From positions 1-64,000 of the forward strand of contig CAYXHF010000006.1 in the NCBI GenBank assembly GCA_964464815.1: DNA of 64,000 nt, given 5' to 3'. This DNA is from UBA11524 sp964464815 (lineage in GTDB: Bacteria > Bacillota > Clostridia > Christensenellales > Aristaeellaceae). The notes beneath the pieces are model-generated. The model ran no database searches and was not told where the DNA came from. It was given only the letters and a program-made list of their open reading frames with translations. Each line of letters opens with the position of its first letter. The first letter of the stretch is position 1. Made by a program: the position numbers and the translations under genes. This document shows, piece after piece, positions 1 through 7,259 of the stretch.

Positions 1-168
1 AGGGCGCTGCCCTTGACCTGCGAAGGGGAGACTTCGTCTCGTTTCATTCGGCCCTTTCGAAACCCATTTTGCGATGGGGTTGGCGCGATATAATGACTGT
101 TTCCGCGTGAAAGGCTTTACTTTGGTGGGCTTACAGGGAAAAAAGTTGCGAAAAAGTCCAAAAAACAG
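1..168. other. Gene-free region upstream of rpsB promoter
   Basis: No ORF with a ribosome site is seen here. It holds two small stem-loops: GAGAC/GTCTC at 28-40 and AACCCAT/ATGGGGTT (one bulge) at 61-81. Neither has a U-tract. A TATAAT at 89-94 has TTGCGA only 14 bases upstream, which is too close for a normal promoter. This is probably the tail of an upstream transcription unit. Confidence 0.5.
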
Positions 169-197
169 TTGAAAAACAATCTTGTTTGTGCTATAAT
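169..197 (+). promoter_or_regulatory. Sigma-A promoter for rpsB-tsf
   Basis: TTGAAA (169-174), a 17-base spacer and TATAAT (192-197). This is a near-consensus housekeeping promoter. Transcription would start near 204, giving a leader of about 100 bases before rpsB. Confidence 0.85.
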
Positions 198-210
198 CTC
201 CTAGACTACG

Positions 211-279
211 CACCTTTGTCCTGTGGTCCTTGTGCTATGGAATTCCCCGTAGTGAGTTGCCACAAAGGGACAAAGGGTG
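211..279 (+). promoter_or_regulatory. Structured 5' leader of rpsB (possible S2 autoregulatory RNA)
   Basis: Between the promoter and the rpsB ribosome site, CACCTTTGTCC (211-221) pairs with GGACAAAGGGTG (268-279, one bulged G). Directly inside, TGTGG (222-226) pairs with CCACA (260-264). Ribosomal protein operons are often controlled by leader structures that bind their own product, so S2 feedback is a reasonable guess. I cannot assign it to a known leader family from sequence alone. Confidence 0.5.
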
Positions 280-303
280 GTTAAAACAAGGAGGAAATTT
301 ACC

Positions 304-1029
304 ATGGCAGTCATTTCTATGAAGCAGCTCCTGGAAGCTGGCGTCCACTTCGGTCATCAGACCCGTCGTTGGAACCCCAAGATGGCTCAGTACATCTTCA
401 CTGAGCGTAACGGCATCTACATCATCGACCTGCAGAAGACCGTTCGCAAGATCGATGAAGCGTATGCCTTCATCCGCGATACCGCGATGCAGGGTAAGAC
501 CATCCTGTTCGTCGGCACCAAGAAGCAGGCTCAGGAGTCCATCGAGTCCGAAGCCAAGCGCTGCAACATGTACTATGTCAACAACCGTTGGCTGGGTGGC
601 ATGCTGACCAACTTCCGCACCATCCAGACCCGTATCCGCCGCCTGAACGACATCGATAAGATGGAGGCCAATGGCCAGTTCGAGCTGCTGCCCAAGAAGG
701 AAGTCATCCAGCTCAAGGCTGAGCGTGAAAAGCTGGAAGCGAACATCGGCGGTATCCGCGAGATGAAGAAGCTGCCCGGCGCTCTGTTCGTGGTCGATCC
801 CCGCAAGGAGCACATCGCTGTGACCGAGGCTCGCATCCTGAACATCCCGATCGTTGGTATCGTTGACACCAACTGCGATCCGGACGAAATCGACTATGTC
901 ATCCCCGGCAACGACGACGCTATCCGCGCTGTCAAGCTGATCGCGGGCAAGATGGCCGATGCTGTGCTGGAAGGCAAGCAGGGCGAACAGTCTGCGGAAG
1001 AAGCTCCCGTGGAGAAGACCGAGGAGTAA
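304..1029 (+). CDS. rpsB: 30S ribosomal protein S2
   Basis: S2 is a late-assembling protein of the small ribosomal subunit. The 241-residue product starts MAVISMKQLLEAGVHFGHQ and carries the family's typical GVHFGHQTRRWNPKM, NRWLGGMLTNF and DTNCDPDEIDYVIPGNDDA segments, with an acidic Glu-rich tail. Length is normal for S2. The ATG at 304 is chosen over an upstream in-frame ATG at 277 because AAGGAGG at 288-294 sits nine bases before it and homology begins there. It is followed by tsf after 49 bases, the usual S2/EF-Ts pair, driven by the promoter at 169-197. Confidence 0.98.
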   Translation: MAVISMKQLLEAGVHFGHQTRRWNPKMAQYIFTERNGIYIIDLQKTVRKIDEAYAFIRDTAMQGKTILFVGTKKQAQESIESEAKRCNMYYVNNRWLGGMLTNFRTIQTRIRRLNDIDKMEANGQFELLPKKEVIQLKAEREKLEANIGGIREMKKLPGALFVVDPRKEHIAVTEARILNIPIVGIVDTNCDPDEIDYVIPGNDDAIRAVKLIAGKMADAVLEGKQGEQSAEEAPVEKTEE

Positions 1030-1078
1030 TCCAAACCGTTTTTCACTTGAATAAGAACAGATTTGGAGGATGAAACTT

Positions 1079-2008
1079 ATGGCGAATATCACTGCTGCTC
1101 TGGTCAAGGAGCTTCGTGAGCGCACCAACGCTGGCATGATGGATTGCAAGAAGGCGTTGATGGAAAATGATGGCGACATGGACAAGGCCATCGACTGGCT
1201 GCGTGAAAAGGGCCTGGCTCAGGCTGCTAAGAAGGCTGGCCGTATCGCTGCGGAAGGCGCTGTCGTGTCTTACATGACGCCCTGCGGCTGCACCGGCGCG
1301 CTGGTGGAAGTCAACTGCGAGACGGACTTCGTTGCCAACACCGATAAGTTCAAGGATTTCGCGAATTCTGTTGCTAAGCACGTTGCGATGGCCAACCCGG
1401 CTGATCTGGACGAGCTGATGAAGCAGAAGTTCGTTGACGACGAGAGCAAGACCATCGAAGACATGATCTCCGATGCGACCGTTGCGATCGGCGAAAAGAT
1501 CACCGTCCGCCGCTTCGAGCGCTATCAGACCGAAGGCGTCGTTTCTTCCTACATCCACATGGGTGGCAAGGTTGGCGTCATGGTCGAGGTTGCGACCGAT
1601 GAGGCTGGCAAGAATTCCGACCTGGTGAAGGAATTCGCCCACGACGTGTGCCTGCAGATTGCGGCTGCCAAGCCCGAGGCTGTGCGCCGCGAGGAAGTGG
1701 ACGCTGACAAGCTGGCGAAGGAAGCCGAAATCCAGCGCGCGAAGGCTCTGGAATCCGGCAAGCCCGAGAAGATTGTGGACCGTATCGTTGCGGGCCAGAT
1801 CGAGAAGTACTACAAGGAAGTGTGCCTGCTGGACCAGCTGTTCGTCAAGGACGGCGACAAGACCATCACTTCTTTGATGAACGAGACCGCCAAGGCTGCC
1901 GGCACCACGCTGGACATCATTCGCTATGCCCGTTTCGAGCGCGGCGAAGGCATCGAGAAGCGCAAGGACGACCTGGCCGCGGAAATCGCCGCGATGCAGA
2001 AGGCTTAA
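1079..2008 (+). CDS. tsf: Translation elongation factor Ts
   Basis: EF-Ts is the nucleotide exchange factor that recycles EF-Tu-GDP to EF-Tu-GTP. The product of 309 residues begins MANITAALVKELRERTNAGMM, the family's conserved N-terminal UBA-like module. It contains the CETDFVAN signature near residue 80 and two dimerisation-domain repeats, and it ends in a coiled acidic/basic tail. The ATG at 1079 is preferred to the one at 1070 because GGAGG at 1065-1069 then has a nine-base spacing. It is cotranscribed with rpsB, and a strong terminator at 2055-2077 closes the unit. Confidence 0.97.
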   Translation: MANITAALVKELRERTNAGMMDCKKALMENDGDMDKAIDWLREKGLAQAAKKAGRIAAEGAVVSYMTPCGCTGALVEVNCETDFVANTDKFKDFANSVAKHVAMANPADLDELMKQKFVDDESKTIEDMISDATVAIGEKITVRRFERYQTEGVVSSYIHMGGKVGVMVEVATDEAGKNSDLVKEFAHDVCLQIAAAKPEAVRREEVDADKLAKEAEIQRAKALESGKPEKIVDRIVAGQIEKYYKEVCLLDQLFVKDGDKTITSLMNETAKAAGTTLDIIRYARFERGEGIEKRKDDLAAEIAAMQKA

Positions 2009-2054
2009 TTGCACTTTCCGCTGGCGAAAATATGCATTGACAAAGGGAAGCTGC

Positions 2055-2077
2055 GGGAAACTGCGGTTTCCCTTTTT
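2055..2077 (+). terminator. Rho-independent terminator after tsf
   Basis: GGGAAAC (2055-2061), loop TGCG and GTTTCCC (2066-2072) form a perfect 7-bp stem followed by five T. Confidence 0.9.
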
Positions 2078-2131
2078 CGATGCCACATCAAACAATGCCA
2101 CAATTGCCCCTTGGAAAGACGTGTGGACCTC

Positions 2132-2160
2132 TTGAAAAAAAGGGCCGTATGGAGTACAAT
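2132..2160 (+). promoter_or_regulatory. Sigma-A promoter for the small ORF and pyrH
   Basis: TTGAAA (2132-2137), a 17-base spacer and TACAAT (2155-2160), located between the tsf terminator and the small gene at 2221. Confidence 0.8.
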
Positions 2161-2220
2161 AGGGGATGGAGAAAATCGCATTCCCTGCTTTTGCGGGAGA
2201 AAAGAAAGGAGTGCGTTGCT

Positions 2221-2454
2221 TTGACAGAAAAAAAGAAACGGAACAGGCATGTGAAATCCAAGCCGTCTGCACCCGAAGGCCCATTGCATGGCCTTTCATC
2301 TGATGAGCAGCGCACACCCGATGAGGATGCTGACTGGAATCCGCACATGATGGATGAATTGCCCCTGCTGCCCTGGGAGGAGGAGCAATTCGACGACTTC
2401 TGGTCGCAGGAGGACGACGTAGCATTCAAGAAGCTGCGCACGGACATCAACTGA
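2221..2454 (+). CDS. Small acidic protein of unknown function between tsf and pyrH
   Basis: I do not recognise this 77-residue protein. It is supported as a gene by its own promoter (2132-2160), by AAAGGAG at 2205-2211 nine bases before a TTG start, and by its position, 50 bases ahead of pyrH. An in-frame ATG at 2080 lies upstream of the predicted transcript start, so it is rejected. The N-terminus is basic (TEKKKRNRHVKSK). The C-terminal half is acidic and aromatic (DELPLLPWEEEQFDDFW). No membrane segment or signal peptide is seen, so a cytosolic location is likely. A role tied to translation is only an inference from location. Confidence 0.65.
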   Translation: MTEKKKRNRHVKSKPSAPEGPLHGLSSDEQRTPDEDADWNPHMMDELPLLPWEEEQFDDFWSQEDDVAFKKLRTDIN

Positions 2455-2504
2455 TGTGCAGGAAAGGCGTCACGTCCGCAACAGAAACAAAAGGAGGAAC
2501 TCTC

Positions 2505-3215
2505 ATGGCTGTATATCAGCGTGTTTTGCTCAAGCTCTCTGGTGAAGCCCTCAAAACGGGCAATGATTTGTTTGACTTCGATCAGGTCCACCGCACGGCT
2601 TCTGTGATTAAGAAGATGGCCGATATGGGCACGCAGATTGGTATCGTGATTGGCGCGGGCAACATTTGGCGTGGCCGTCAGGGCCCTGCGGCGAATATGG
2701 ATGCGGTCACGGCCGACCAGATGGGCATGCTCGGCACGGTGATTAACTGCCTGTGCATGGCCGATGCCCTGCGCAAGGAAGGCGTGGATGCGGTGGTCAT
2801 GTCTGCGGTGGATATGAACCGCTTCTGTGAGCCGTTCAATGCCATGACGGCGCGTCGCTATCTGTCCGAGGGGCGCGTGGTGCTTTTCGCGGCTGGCTCG
2901 GGCAATCCGTTCTTCTCCACCGACACGGCGGTTGCGCTCCGTGCCATTGAGATGGAGGTGGATGCCATCCTGATGGCCAAGAACATCGATGGTGTGTACA
3001 CCGCTGACCCGCGTGTGGATGCCACGGCGACCCTGATTCACGACATCACCTACCGTGAGGCGCTTCAGCAGGGCCTGAAGGTCATGGACGCGGCGGCCTT
3101 TGCGCTGTGCGCGGAGAACAAGGTGCCGATGGTTCGCGTGTTTGGTCTGGACGTGCCGGAAAACCTGATTGCCGTGCTGGAAGGCAGTGACATGGGCACG
3201 TTTGTCCATCCATAA
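2505..3215 (+). CDS. pyrH: UMP kinase
   Basis: It phosphorylates UMP to UDP in pyrimidine nucleotide synthesis, in the bacterial hexameric kinase family of the amino-acid kinase fold. The 236-residue product has VLLKLSGEAL at the N-terminus (phosphate-binding lysine and glycine), then VIGAGNIWRGRQG, the DAVTADQMGMLGTVIN segment, and VRVFGLDVPENL near the end. The ATG at 2505 has AAGGAGG at 2491-2497. It lies between the small ORF and frr, the standard position in Firmicutes. Transcription comes from the 2132-2160 promoter. Confidence 0.97.
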   Translation: MAVYQRVLLKLSGEALKTGNDLFDFDQVHRTASVIKKMADMGTQIGIVIGAGNIWRGRQGPAANMDAVTADQMGMLGTVINCLCMADALRKEGVDAVVMSAVDMNRFCEPFNAMTARRYLSEGRVVLFAAGSGNPFFSTDTAVALRAIEMEVDAILMAKNIDGVYTADPRVDATATLIHDITYREALQQGLKVMDAAAFALCAENKVPMVRVFGLDVPENLIAVLEGSDMGTFVHP

Positions 3216-3262
3216 AAAACGCGAAGAATGGCGGAAAATCATGCCGCACATGCAAATTCCTC

Positions 3263-3291
3263 TTGCCATTTTTCAAAAAACCGTATACAAT
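3263..3291 (+). promoter_or_regulatory. Sigma-A promoter for frr
   Basis: TTGCCA (3263-3268), a 17-base spacer and TACAAT (3286-3291), just upstream of the frr ribosome site. It would also serve the following genes uppS to ispG. Confidence 0.75.
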
Positions 3292-3335
3292 AGGTAGTGC
3301 AAGCAATTCCCCCGATAAGAAGGAGGTTTTTATCT

Positions 3336-3896
3336 ATGACGATGAAGGAAATTCTCGATGGTGCGAAGGAGAAAATGTCCAAGAGCATCGCGGTTTACCA
3401 GAATGAAATGACCAGCCTGCGTGCTGGCCGCGCCAATCCGCGCGTGCTGGATCGCATCACGGTGGACTACTATGGCACGCCCACGCCTCTGGCGCAGGTG
3501 GGCAACATCAACGTTCCCGAAGCGCGCATGATTACCATCAAGCCCTGGGAAAAGAAGATGATTTCTGCCATTGAAAAGGCCATTCAGAAGAGCGACCTGG
3601 GCCTGAACCCGACCAACGACGGTGAAGTCGTTCGTCTGGTCTTCCCGGACCTGAACGAGGAGCGCCGCAAGGAGCTGACCAAGATGGCCCGCAAGAGCGC
3701 TGAGGCTGCTAAGGTGGCTGTCCGCTCCATCCGCCGCGACGCGGTTGAGCAGATCAAGAAGCTCAAGAAGGACTCCCTCATCACCGAGGACGAGCAGCGC
3801 AAGGGCGAAGAGGATGCCCAGAAGATTACCGACAAGGCAATCAAGGACATCGACGCCATCTGCACGGCGAAGGAAAAGGAAATCATGGAGGTCTAA
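3336..3896 (+). CDS. frr: Ribosome recycling factor
   Basis: RRF works with EF-G to split post-termination ribosomes. The 186-residue protein shows the family hallmarks: ASLRAGRANP-type segment (here TSLRAGRANPRVLDRITVDYYG), TPLAQVGNINVPEARM, and a long helical C-terminal half rich in Lys and Glu. The ATG at 3336 has AAGGAGG at 3320-3326. Length matches the usual 185. It is the first gene after its own promoter, and a small PASTA-like gene starts six bases after its stop. Confidence 0.97.
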   Translation: MTMKEILDGAKEKMSKSIAVYQNEMTSLRAGRANPRVLDRITVDYYGTPTPLAQVGNINVPEARMITIKPWEKKMISAIEKAIQKSDLGLNPTNDGEVVRLVFPDLNEERRKELTKMARKSAEAAKVAVRSIRRDAVEQIKKLKKDSLITEDEQRKGEEDAQKITDKAIKDIDAICTAKEKEIMEV

Positions 3897-3902
3897 GACT
3901 CC

Positions 3903-4097
3903 GTGGAAGTGCAAGAAGTGCTGGGCATGCGCCTGGAAGATGCGCTCAAAGTCTGTGAGGCGCACGGATTTGTACCGGAGATTGTCTGGACGCAGCCGCC
4001 CAAGGGCCGCGAGCAGGGAACGGTTCGTGTCATCCGTGTGCGCGGCAACGCCCTGACGGTCAGCCGCTTTGAGGACGAATTACAGACGGCACGATAA
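3903..4097 (+). CDS. Small PASTA-like protein between frr and uppS
   Basis: A 64-residue ORF with a GTG start six bases after the frr stop, using GGAGG at 3886-3890 inside the end of frr (12-base spacing). The sequence VLGMRLEDALKVCEAHGF, then PPKG and GTVRVIRVRGNALTV, follows the pattern of a single PASTA domain (GM..EDA...L...G, then P.G.V). It has no membrane anchor or kinase domain, unlike the cell-wall sensor proteins that normally carry PASTA. Known PASTA domains bind muropeptides or beta-lactams outside the cell; this one looks cytosolic. The tight spacing suggests coupling with frr. Function is unknown. Confidence 0.7.
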   Translation: MEVQEVLGMRLEDALKVCEAHGFVPEIVWTQPPKGREQGTVRVIRVRGNALTVSRFEDELQTAR

Positions 4098-4112
4098 GGT
4101 AAAAGCAAGGCG

Positions 4113-4144
4113 ATGCGTAGTCTTCCCTGCGGAAGTCTGCGCAT
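4113..4144 (+). other. Stem-loop between the PASTA-like gene and uppS
   Basis: Outer stem ATGCG/CGCAT and inner stem CTTCC/GGAAG around a CTGC loop, followed by TTTCCTTTAT. The U-tract is poor, so it is at best a weak attenuator. Confidence 0.4.
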
Positions 4145-4186
4145 TTCCTTTATCCAGCGGGAGAACCGCATCAGGAGGAAGAAACG

Positions 4187-4978
4187 ATGGCAAACGCATG
4201 GCTGCAAAAAATGCAGGAGCGCATGCACAAACGCACACATCATCCCCATCATGCCATGACGCGCGAGGAATTCCAGAAGCTGCCGCGCCACGTGGCCATT
4301 ATCATGGATGGCAACGGCCGCTGGGCAAAAAAGCACCGCCTGAACGTCGCCATGGGGCATCGCCAGGGCACGGAAACGCTGCGTGAGGTGATTCGCCACA
4401 CCGACGATCTGAAAATTGAGGCGCTGAGCATTTATGCCTTCTCCACGGAGAACTGGAAGCGCTCTCCCGAAGAGGTCGGCGCACTGATGCAGCTGATTTT
4501 GGACTTCTTCGCATCCGAAATTGATGAATTGGACGAGAAGAACGTTCGTATCCTGATTCTGGGCGACAAATCGGCGCTGCCGGAAAAGCAGCGCGAAGCC
4601 ATGATAGAGGCCGAGCGTCGCACGGCGGACAACACAGGTCTGCGACTGAATATTGCGCTGAACTACGGCGGTCGTGCGGAATTGACGCGTGCGGCGCGTT
4701 TGCTGGCCGAAAAGGTGGCCCGTGGCGAATGCACAATCGACCAGATTGATGAGGATGCCTTTGCCGACCAGCTTTACACGGCTGGTCAGCCGGATGTGGA
4801 TTTGATGATTCGCACCAGCGGCGAGATGCGCCTGAGCAATTTCCTGCTGTGGCAATGTGCGTATGCGGAGTTTGAATTCCCGACCGTGCTTTGGCCGGAT
4901 TTCAGCGTCGCGGATTATGACGAGGCTCTTATTGCCTTTGGCGGCCGCGAACGCCGCTTTGGCAAGCGCTTGTCCTGA
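4187..4978 (+). CDS. uppS: Undecaprenyl diphosphate synthase (cis-prenyltransferase)
   Basis: It condenses isopentenyl diphosphate units onto FPP to make the C55 lipid carrier for cell-wall precursors. The 263-residue product has HVAIIMDGNGRWAKK (catalytic Asp), GHRQGTETLREV, AFSTENWKRSPEEV, and the C-terminal DLMIRTSGEMRLSNFLLWQ signature. A His-rich N-terminal extension of about 30 residues precedes the core. GGAGG lies at about 4172-4176, nine to ten bases before the ATG. It is followed directly by a repeat element (4981-5021) and then cdsA, its usual neighbour. Confidence 0.97.
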   Translation: MANAWLQKMQERMHKRTHHPHHAMTREEFQKLPRHVAIIMDGNGRWAKKHRLNVAMGHRQGTETLREVIRHTDDLKIEALSIYAFSTENWKRSPEEVGALMQLILDFFASEIDELDEKNVRILILGDKSALPEKQREAMIEAERRTADNTGLRLNIALNYGGRAELTRAARLLAEKVARGECTIDQIDEDAFADQLYTAGQPDVDLMIRTSGEMRLSNFLLWQCAYAEFEFPTVLWPDFSVADYDEALIAFGGRERRFGKRLS

Positions 4979-4980
4979 TC

Positions 4981-5021
4981 CTAATTTTCATCTACCCCAT
5001 GACATAGACGCAAATTAGTAT
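4981..5021 (+). repeat. Short inverted-repeat element, copy A (deleted form)
   Basis: CTAATTTTCATCTA at 4981-4994 and TAGACGCAAATTAGTAT at 5005-5021 are imperfect inverted repeats of each other. The same two ends, plus the adjacent CCATGACA, occur in reverse orientation at 20224-20302. There they enclose about 37 more bases. Copy A begins two bases after the uppS stop. Confidence 0.75.
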
Positions 5022-5129
5022 GATAAAAAACACGCACAGGGACGATGAAGTTCACACTTGGTTCTTATGCCCATGCTATGCTACAAAAGAGATGATATAG
5101 CATCATGGCGTATTGAGGAGGAATAACCC

Positions 5130-5945
5130 ATGAATCAAAAAACAGTCATTGGTCTGCTACTGGCGCTGGCCGCAGCGCTGGTGGTTCTGATTGGCGGCTG
5201 GGTAGTGGCCATTGTGGTGATGGTTGTGATTTGCTTTGGCGTGCAGGAGGAGTTTCACGCCCTGACGCAGGCCGGACATCGTCCGGTGTCCTGGCCGACC
5301 TGGCTGGGCATGGTGGCGTCGCTGCCCCTGACGCTGCTGTTTGGGACGAAGATGATGTTGCCGATTATTATGGGCATCTGCTTCCTGACCATGCTGTGCG
5401 TGATTTTCCGCAACGAACCGAAGCTGGAGGATGCGGCGCTGAGCATGCTGCCGCTATTGACCATTGCGCTGCCGGGCATGAGCGTCATTTCCTTTACGGA
5501 CATCACGCCCAAGGCGTTGCAGGTGACACTGCTGGCGCTGATGGTCGGCATTCCCTGCATGGCCGATGCCATGGCCATGTGGGTCGGCAAGGCATTCAAG
5601 GGTCCCAAGCTGTGTCCGGCGGTCAGCCCGAACAAGACGGTTTCCGGCGCGATTGGCGGCCTGCTGGGCGCGCTGCTGGCGGCGCTGGCGATTGGCGGCT
5701 TGGCGCAGCTGTTCTCTGGTGCGGCCCGTGCGGTGCTGCCGGCGTGGTATGAATACCTGCTGCTGGGTCTGCTGGGCGGCGTGGCAGGTCAGCTGGGCGA
5801 TTTGTTCTTCTCGCTGGTCAAGCGTCACTGCGGCATCAAGGATTTTTCCAACCTCTTCCCGGCACACGGCGGCATGCTCGACCGTCTGGACAGCATATTG
5901 TTCATGGCGATGCTGATGCTGTGCTATCGTATGCTGGCGATGTAA
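5130..5945 (+). CDS. cdsA: Phosphatidate cytidylyltransferase (CDP-diacylglycerol synthase)
   Basis: This integral membrane enzyme makes CDP-diacylglycerol from phosphatidate and CTP, feeding phospholipid synthesis. The 271-residue product has multiple hydrophobic segments. It ends in the family signature: LVKRHCGIKDFSNLFPAHGG followed by MLDRLDS, with VSPNKTVSGAIGG earlier. The ATG has GAGGAGG about nine bases upstream. A strong stem-loop at 5959-5992 lies between it and dxr. The 151-base upstream gap holds repeat copy A and no convincing promoter. Confidence 0.96.
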   Translation: MNQKTVIGLLLALAAALVVLIGGWVVAIVVMVVICFGVQEEFHALTQAGHRPVSWPTWLGMVASLPLTLLFGTKMMLPIIMGICFLTMLCVIFRNEPKLEDAALSMLPLLTIALPGMSVISFTDITPKALQVTLLALMVGIPCMADAMAMWVGKAFKGPKLCPAVSPNKTVSGAIGGLLGALLAALAIGGLAQLFSGAARAVLPAWYEYLLLGLLGGVAGQLGDLFFSLVKRHCGIKDFSNLFPAHGGMLDRLDSILFMAMLMLCYRMLAM

Positions 5946-5958
5946 TCCATTTGTTGAT

Positions 5959-5992
5959 TTGTGCGGGAGAATGTAATGATTCTGCCGCACAA
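5959..5992 (+). promoter_or_regulatory. Strong stem-loop between cdsA and dxr
   Basis: TTGTGCGG (5959-5966) pairs with CCGCACAA (5985-5992), and AGAAT (5968-5972) with ATTCT (5979-5983), around a GTAATG loop. This gives 13 pairs with one G-G mismatch. No U-tract follows, so it is more likely an mRNA processing or stability element than a terminator. A second hairpin, GGCGCAT/ATGCGCC, lies at 6029-6055. Confidence 0.6.
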
Positions 5993-6095
5993 AGCTTTCC
6001 AAGGAAAATTTTTCCGCACTGGAAAGAGGGCGCATGGCGTGGATTGCTATGCGCCGCACCCTTGTCCCACAACACCGCTGAGGAGGAGCATGCAT

Positions 6096-7241
6096 ATGAA
6101 GACCATTTCAATTCTGGGCTCGACGGGTTCAATCGGCACACAGGCGCTTGAAATTGTGCGCCTGCATCCCGACGAATTCCGCGTCACGGCACTGGTGGCG
6201 CGCAGCAGCCGCGAAAAGCTGTTTGAGCAGGTTCGCACCTTCCGCCCGGAGGTGGCCGGTCTGACGCAGGAAATCCCGATGTCGGAAATTCCGGAGGATG
6301 TGCGTTTCTGCCGCTGGGTGATGGGCAAGGAGGCGCTGCATGTGGCGGCGGCTGAAGTGCCATCGGACATGGTGCTGGTGAGCGTGGTCGGTATCGCAGG
6401 CTTGCAGAGCGTGATGGATGCCCTGGCGGCATCGCGTCAGGTGCTGCTGGCCAACAAGGAGGCGCTGGTGACAGGCGGCCATCTGGTGATGGATGCGGCA
6501 AAGCGCATTGGCAAGCCGATTCTGCCCGTGGATAGCGAGCATTCGGCCATCTTCCAGTGCTTGCAGGCAGCTGGCGGCAATCCGGTGACGAAGCTGCTCC
6601 TGACGGCCTCTGGTGGCCCGTTCCGCACCTGGACGAAGGAAGAAATGCAGCATGCCACGCGCGCACAGGCGCTCAATCATCCCAACTGGGCGATGGGATC
6701 GAAAATCACCATTGATTCGGCCAGCATGTTCAACAAAGCGCTGGAAATGATTGAGGCGCACTGGCTCTTTGATGTGCCGCCGGAAAAGATTCAGGTGGTC
6801 GTGCATCCGCAGAGCATCATCCATTCGGCGGTGGAATTTGCCGACGGCGCTGTGCTGGCGCAGATGGGTGTGCCGGATATGCGCGTGCCGATTGCCTATG
6901 CCATGACGTACCCGCGTCGCGTGACGACGGGCATCAAGCCGCTGGATCTCTTCTCTATCGGGTCGCTGACGTTTGAAAAGGGCGATCCGGAGCGCTTCCC
7001 GGCGCTGCGGCTGGCGGTGACGTGCATGAATGCGGGCGGCGCGGCCTGTACGGTGCTCAATGGCGCCAATGAGGTGGCGGTGGATGCCTTCCTGCATGAT
7101 AAGATTGCCTTTGGGGATATTAACCGCATTGTGGAAGGGACGCTGGACACGTGCGGACATCTGCCGGCGGCGACGCTGGAGGACATTTTCGCGGCGGATC
7201 AGCAGGCACGGCGCATTGCCGAGCAGCTTGCCCTGCAATAA
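6096..7241 (+). CDS. dxr: 1-deoxy-D-xylulose 5-phosphate reductoisomerase
   Basis: It converts DXP to MEP with NADPH, the second step of the non-mevalonate isoprenoid pathway. The 381-residue product begins MKTISILGSTGSIGTQAL (Rossmann NADPH site). It has LANKEALVTGG, PVDSEHSAIFQCL (metal-binding Asp/Glu), ASGGPFR, and PNWAMGSKITIDSASMFNK, with a C-terminal four-helix region. The ATG at 6096 is chosen because GAGGAGG at 6080-6086 gives a nine-base spacing; the ATG at 6090 is too close. It works in the same pathway as ispG two genes downstream and supplies precursors for uppS. Confidence 0.97.
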   Translation: MKTISILGSTGSIGTQALEIVRLHPDEFRVTALVARSSREKLFEQVRTFRPEVAGLTQEIPMSEIPEDVRFCRWVMGKEALHVAAAEVPSDMVLVSVVGIAGLQSVMDALAASRQVLLANKEALVTGGHLVMDAAKRIGKPILPVDSEHSAIFQCLQAAGGNPVTKLLLTASGGPFRTWTKEEMQHATRAQALNHPNWAMGSKITIDSASMFNKALEMIEAHWLFDVPPEKIQVVVHPQSIIHSAVEFADGAVLAQMGVPDMRVPIAYAMTYPRRVTTGIKPLDLFSIGSLTFEKGDPERFPALRLAVTCMNAGGAACTVLNGANEVAVDAFLHDKIAFGDINRIVEGTLDTCGHLPAATLEDIFAADQQARRIAEQLALQ

Positions 7242-7259
7242 ATATCAGAGAGGAAGGCT

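Noticed and set aside
69..94. TTGCGA...TATAAT upstream of rpsB as a second promoter
   Set aside because: The spacer is only 14 bases; the 169-197 promoter is far better.
2188..2203. Recurrent TGCGGGAGAA string (also near 5962 and 17041)
   Set aside because: Common by chance near AG-rich ribosome sites in this GC-rich genome; no shared context.
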